From: Acidobacteriaceae bacterium
GTDB taxonomy: Bacteria; Acidobacteriota; Terriglobia; Terriglobales; Acidobacteriaceae
Assembly: GCA_003134815.1 (NCBI GenBank)
Contig: PLCO01000007.1
Span: 1 to 64,000, forward strand
Length of the DNA stretch: 64,000 bases
Direction of reading: 5' to 3'
The notes under the pieces were generated by a model. That model did no database searches and had not been told where the DNA came from. It saw only the letters and a program-made list of their open reading frames with translations. The first letter of the stretch is position 1. Each line of letters begins with the position of its first letter. This document shows positions 61,488 through 64,000 of the stretch, one piece after another. Made by a program: the position numbers and the translations under genes.

Positions 61488-63176
61488 TTGGCCTACGATG
61501 ATCTGCGCGATTGGATCAAGACGCTTGAAAAACACGGTGAGCTCAGACGCATTCGCGAAGAGGTTTCGCCGGAGCTTGAAATTACCGAAATCACGGATCG
61601 CGTGTCGAAGATTGGTTCGCGGTCCCACCCTTTCCGCGATGAAGCAGCGGAAAAGAGTGGGGCAACCTCGACGAAAGGGAAATACGCGCCGGGCGGGCCG
61701 GCGCTGCTGTTTGAAAATGTAAAAGGGCATCCAGGACACAAGGTTCTCATCAACCAGTTCGGCAGTGAGCGGCGTATGGCGCTCGCTCTTGGCGTCGATC
61801 GCCTCGACGAGATCGCCGATCGCATTACTGGCCTGATGAATGTGAAGGCTCCCGAGGGCTTGTTTGACAAGCTGAAAATGCTGCCGCAGCTTGGCGCGCT
61901 TGCCAGTGCTTTTCCCAAAACAGTGAGCGCCAAAGACGCGCCGTGCAAGGAAGTGATTCGAAAATCCAAAGGCCAGGGCGGCAGCGAGAACATTGATCTC
62001 CACTTTTTCCCCATTCTCAAGTGCTGGCCGCAGGACGGCGGGCGTTTCATCACCTTGCCCTGCGTTCACACGCGCGACCCAAAAACAGGCAAGCGCAACA
62101 TCGGCATGTATCGCATGCAGGTCTACGACGGCCAGACCACCGGCATGCACTGGCAGCGGCAGAAAGTTGCCGCCGAGCACTACCGCGAGGCGCTGCGGAA
62201 TGCGGCCTCTGCTGACGCGGGCCAGTTTGACGCGAAGAGCGCGCGCGTTGCGATCATGGCCGAAAGCGCAGGCGGCGCGGTCACGATTCCTGACGGCCCT
62301 CTTGCCGGCACGCCGCAAATTTCTCTCGGCAAATTGAAAGGTTCGCGGATGGAAGTTGCGGTCGCCATCGGCACCGATCCGGCCACGACCTTCGCCGCCA
62401 TCGTGCCGGCTCCGCCCGAGGTCGAAGAGTTTTTGATTGCCGGATTTTTGCGCGGCAAGCCCGTCGAGATCGTGAAATGTGAGACGGTCGATCTTGAAGT
62501 GCCGGCACACGCCGAGATTATTCTCGAAGGCTACGTGGAGCTTGGCGAACTGCGGCCGGAAGGCCCGTTCGGCGACCACACAGGCTTCTATACGCTCGAA
62601 GACGAGTATCCTGTCTTCCATCTGACTTGTATCACGCACCGCAAAGACCCTATCTACGCCGCGACCGTTGTCGGCAAGCCTCCCATGGAGGACGCGTGGA
62701 TGGGCAAGGCCGTCGAGCGTATTTTTCTGCCCGCGATGAAGATGACCATCCCAGAACTGGTCGACATTCACTTGCCCGTCGAGGCTGTCTTTCACAATCT
62801 GATGATCGTCTCGATCAAAAAGAGCTATCCGGGCCACGCGCGCAAGGTGATGAATGCGATTTGGTCGCTGGGCCAGGCCATGTTTACGAAATGCATCATC
62901 GTTGTCGACGAAGATTGCGACGTGCAGAATATCGGAGAAGTAGTTCTGCGCGTCGCCAATAACATCGATCCCGAGCGCGACATTCAGTTCACGCTTGGAC
63001 CCATCGATTCACTCGACCATGCGAGCCGCCTGCCCAATTACGGATCGAAAATGGGAATCGATGCCACGCGCAAGTGGAAGGCTGAGGGCTTCAACCGCTC
63101 GTGGCCGGCAATGATCGAGATGGACCGCTCGACGAAGGCCAAAGTCGATGCGATGTGGGCGAAGCTCGGGCTATAG
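61488..63176 (+). CDS. UbiD-family decarboxylase carrying an in-frame palindromic insertion
   Basis: A 562-residue prenylated-FMN-dependent decarboxylase. TTG 61488 is proposed because GGGAG is 8 bases upstream and the product begins MAYDDLRDWIKTLEKHGELR as in the family. The active-site motif GELRPEGPFGDHTGFY has the catalytic Glu at about 358. Between DRVSK (residue 41) and GGPALLFENVKG (69) are about 27 extra residues, encoded largely by a copy of the hairpin repeat family. The rest is intact, so the enzyme may tolerate the insert. Pairs functionally with a UbiA/MqnP-type enzyme (quinone synthesis). Confidence 0.9.
   Translation: MAYDDLRDWIKTLEKHGELRRIREEVSPELEITEITDRVSKIGSRSHPFRDEAAEKSGATSTKGKYAPGGPALLFENVKGHPGHKVLINQFGSERRMALALGVDRLDEIADRITGLMNVKAPEGLFDKLKMLPQLGALASAFPKTVSAKDAPCKEVIRKSKGQGGSENIDLHFFPILKCWPQDGGRFITLPCVHTRDPKTGKRNIGMYRMQVYDGQTTGMHWQRQKVAAEHYREALRNAASADAGQFDAKSARVAIMAESAGGAVTIPDGPLAGTPQISLGKLKGSRMEVAVAIGTDPATTFAAIVPAPPEVEEFLIAGFLRGKPVEIVKCETVDLEVPAHAEIILEGYVELGELRPEGPFGDHTGFYTLEDEYPVFHLTCITHRKDPIYAATVVGKPPMEDAWMGKAVERIFLPAMKMTIPELVDIHLPVEAVFHNLMIVSIKKSYPGHARKVMNAIWSLGQAMFTKCIIVVDEDCDVQNIGEVVLRVANNIDPERDIQFTLGPIDSLDHASRLPNYGSKMGIDATRKWKAEGFNRSWPAMIEMDRSTKAKVDAMWAKLGL
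61620..61667. repeat. Dispersed hairpin repeat, copy 7, inside the UbiD gene
   Basis: The left arm GGTCCCACCCTTTCCGC, a loop GATGAAGCA, and the right arm GCGGAAAAGAGTGGGGCAACC. It agrees with the intergenic copy at 2177-2223 in arm order, stem and edge (TCCCACCCTT..CGC / GCG.AA.GA..GGGGCAACC). In frame, no stop codon in the gene frame. Confidence 0.8.
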
Positions 63177-63243
63177 CGCGTGGCCGCGTGGGCCGAAGCG
63201 GCTGTAACTTTTGCTCCGCACTTGCCGCGTGAGATACTAGAAG

Positions 63244-63918
63244 ATGAAGAACCCCACACAACCCCTGATCCTGCCCGAACAGCCCCTCATCTTGTCTGAC
63301 CGATTCACTCGCGCCGTTGACTACGCGCGTGTACTCCACACGGAATTCCGCAAGGGAACCCAGATCCCGTACATGGCTCACCTGCTCGGAGTGGCGTCGC
63401 TGGTGATGGGCGAAGCCGGCGGCGCGGTTCCGGTCACCGAGGACATGGTGATTGCGGCGATCCTTCACGACACCGTCGAAGATCACGGCGGCCAGCGCAC
63501 GCTCGACGAGGTGGGAGAGAAATTCGGCGCAAACGTCGCGCGGATGGTCGAAGGCCTCTCCGACACTCTCGCCGAGGATCACGACAAGAAGGAAGGCTGG
63601 GAGGCGCGAAAGTCAGCCTATCTCGCGCGCCTGCGCACGGAACCCGAAGACGTTCTCGTCATCTCCGCCGCCGACAAGCTCTACAACGCGAAGGCCATTC
63701 TCGACGATCTGAAGGAGATCGGTCCCGCGGTCTGGGACCGATTCAAGCGCGGCCCGAAGGAACAGCTCTGGTATTTTCGTGCGCTGCTTGAGATATTCGA
63801 GACGCGCCTGAACAGCCGCACGGTCAGCGAGCTGAAACGCGTCGTCAATGAGATTGCAAAGTTGGTTGTAGCCGAATGGCCCGGAGAGCAAGGCGCGACG
63901 CTGTCCCGCAAAAGATGA
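63244..63918 (+). CDS. HD-domain hydrolase, small (p)ppGpp-hydrolase-like
   Basis: A 224-residue protein. HD metal motif: H45/LL..A and AAILHDTVEDHGG (about 73-85), then the catalytic-lobe region VLVISAADKLYNAKAILDDL. This resembles the hydrolase domain of RelA/SpoT and the Mesh1-type small alarmone hydrolases, but no synthetase, TGS or ACT domain is present. The N-terminus has two 21-bp-encoded units, QPLILPE and QPLILSD. Substrate not proven. It reads plus, about 67 bp after UbiD, possibly coexpressed. Confidence 0.82.
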   Translation: MKNPTQPLILPEQPLILSDRFTRAVDYARVLHTEFRKGTQIPYMAHLLGVASLVMGEAGGAVPVTEDMVIAAILHDTVEDHGGQRTLDEVGEKFGANVARMVEGLSDTLAEDHDKKEGWEARKSAYLARLRTEPEDVLVISAADKLYNAKAILDDLKEIGPAVWDRFKRGPKEQLWYFRALLEIFETRLNSRTVSELKRVVNEIAKLVVAEWPGEQGATLSRKR

Positions 63919-64000
63919 ACGAACTCGTCCATGAAAAGGACACGTTTTGAACTGGCGAGGTGGGCGACTCGCCTGTGCTACTCTTCCTTTGTGTTTTGCC

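Overview
The window is about 61% GC chromosomal DNA with densely packed genes on both strands. It looks like an Acidobacteriota genome of the class Terriglobia. This rests on gene content: a GWxTD-domain protein, carboxypeptidase-regulatory/beta-barrel proteins, secreted Gly-rich and WXXGXW proteins, BNR-repeat proteins, and proteins recalled from that group. No rRNA or tRNA gene was found, so the placement is an inference.

Layout. 0-2.4 kb: edge of an IS1595-family element, then a repeat-rich accessory stretch with a family of hairpin repeats and a CPBP protease gene whose 3' end has been replaced by repeat sequence. 2.4-7.1 kb: mostly hypothetical genes, including a TPR membrane protein, a lipoprotein, an isoprenylcysteine methyltransferase-like protein and an unexplained three-gene minus-strand operon. 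7.7-9.9 kb: ABC ATPase plus MacA-like adaptor, with no permease. 10.3-19.4 kb: GWxTD protein, barrel-like protein, GH106-type glycosidase, BNR-repeat protein and a MoaD/ThiS-like protein. 19.4-26.3 kb: plsY-gpsA, a cyclic-nucleotide-binding protein, a UbiA-type prenyltransferase, pheA, a methyltransferase and an outer-membrane barrel.

26.5-38.5 kb is a branched-chain amino-acid block: a divergent LysR regulator, then leuA-leuB-leuC-leuD-ilvD-ilvB-ilvN-(zinc-ribbon/PH protein)-ilvC, covering most of the steps to valine, isoleucine and leucine. 38.6-40.15 kb is an AT-rich island with a putative zinc protease and a two-TM zinc-ribbon protein. mazEF follows and abuts mraY.

40.9-59.1 kb is a dispersed division and cell-wall (dcw) cluster: mraY-murD-ftsW-murG, a 5 kb insert of unrelated genes, murC, higBA on the opposite strand, ftsQ-ftsA-ftsZ and a transpeptidase-only PBP. 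59.2-63.9 kb: a Gfo/Idh/MocA oxidoreductase, a DedA-rhodanese fusion, a UbiD-family decarboxylase and an HD-domain hydrolase.

The most distinctive signal is repeat biology rather than one gene. (i) A hairpin repeat family fills the first 2.4 kb, and one copy sits in frame inside the UbiD gene. (ii) Seven-bp-period arrays occur at eight or more gene borders, and a 9-bp array at two. (iii) Repeats of 15, 18 or 21 bp occur in frame in at least nine genes, including ilvB, ftsQ and ftsZ.
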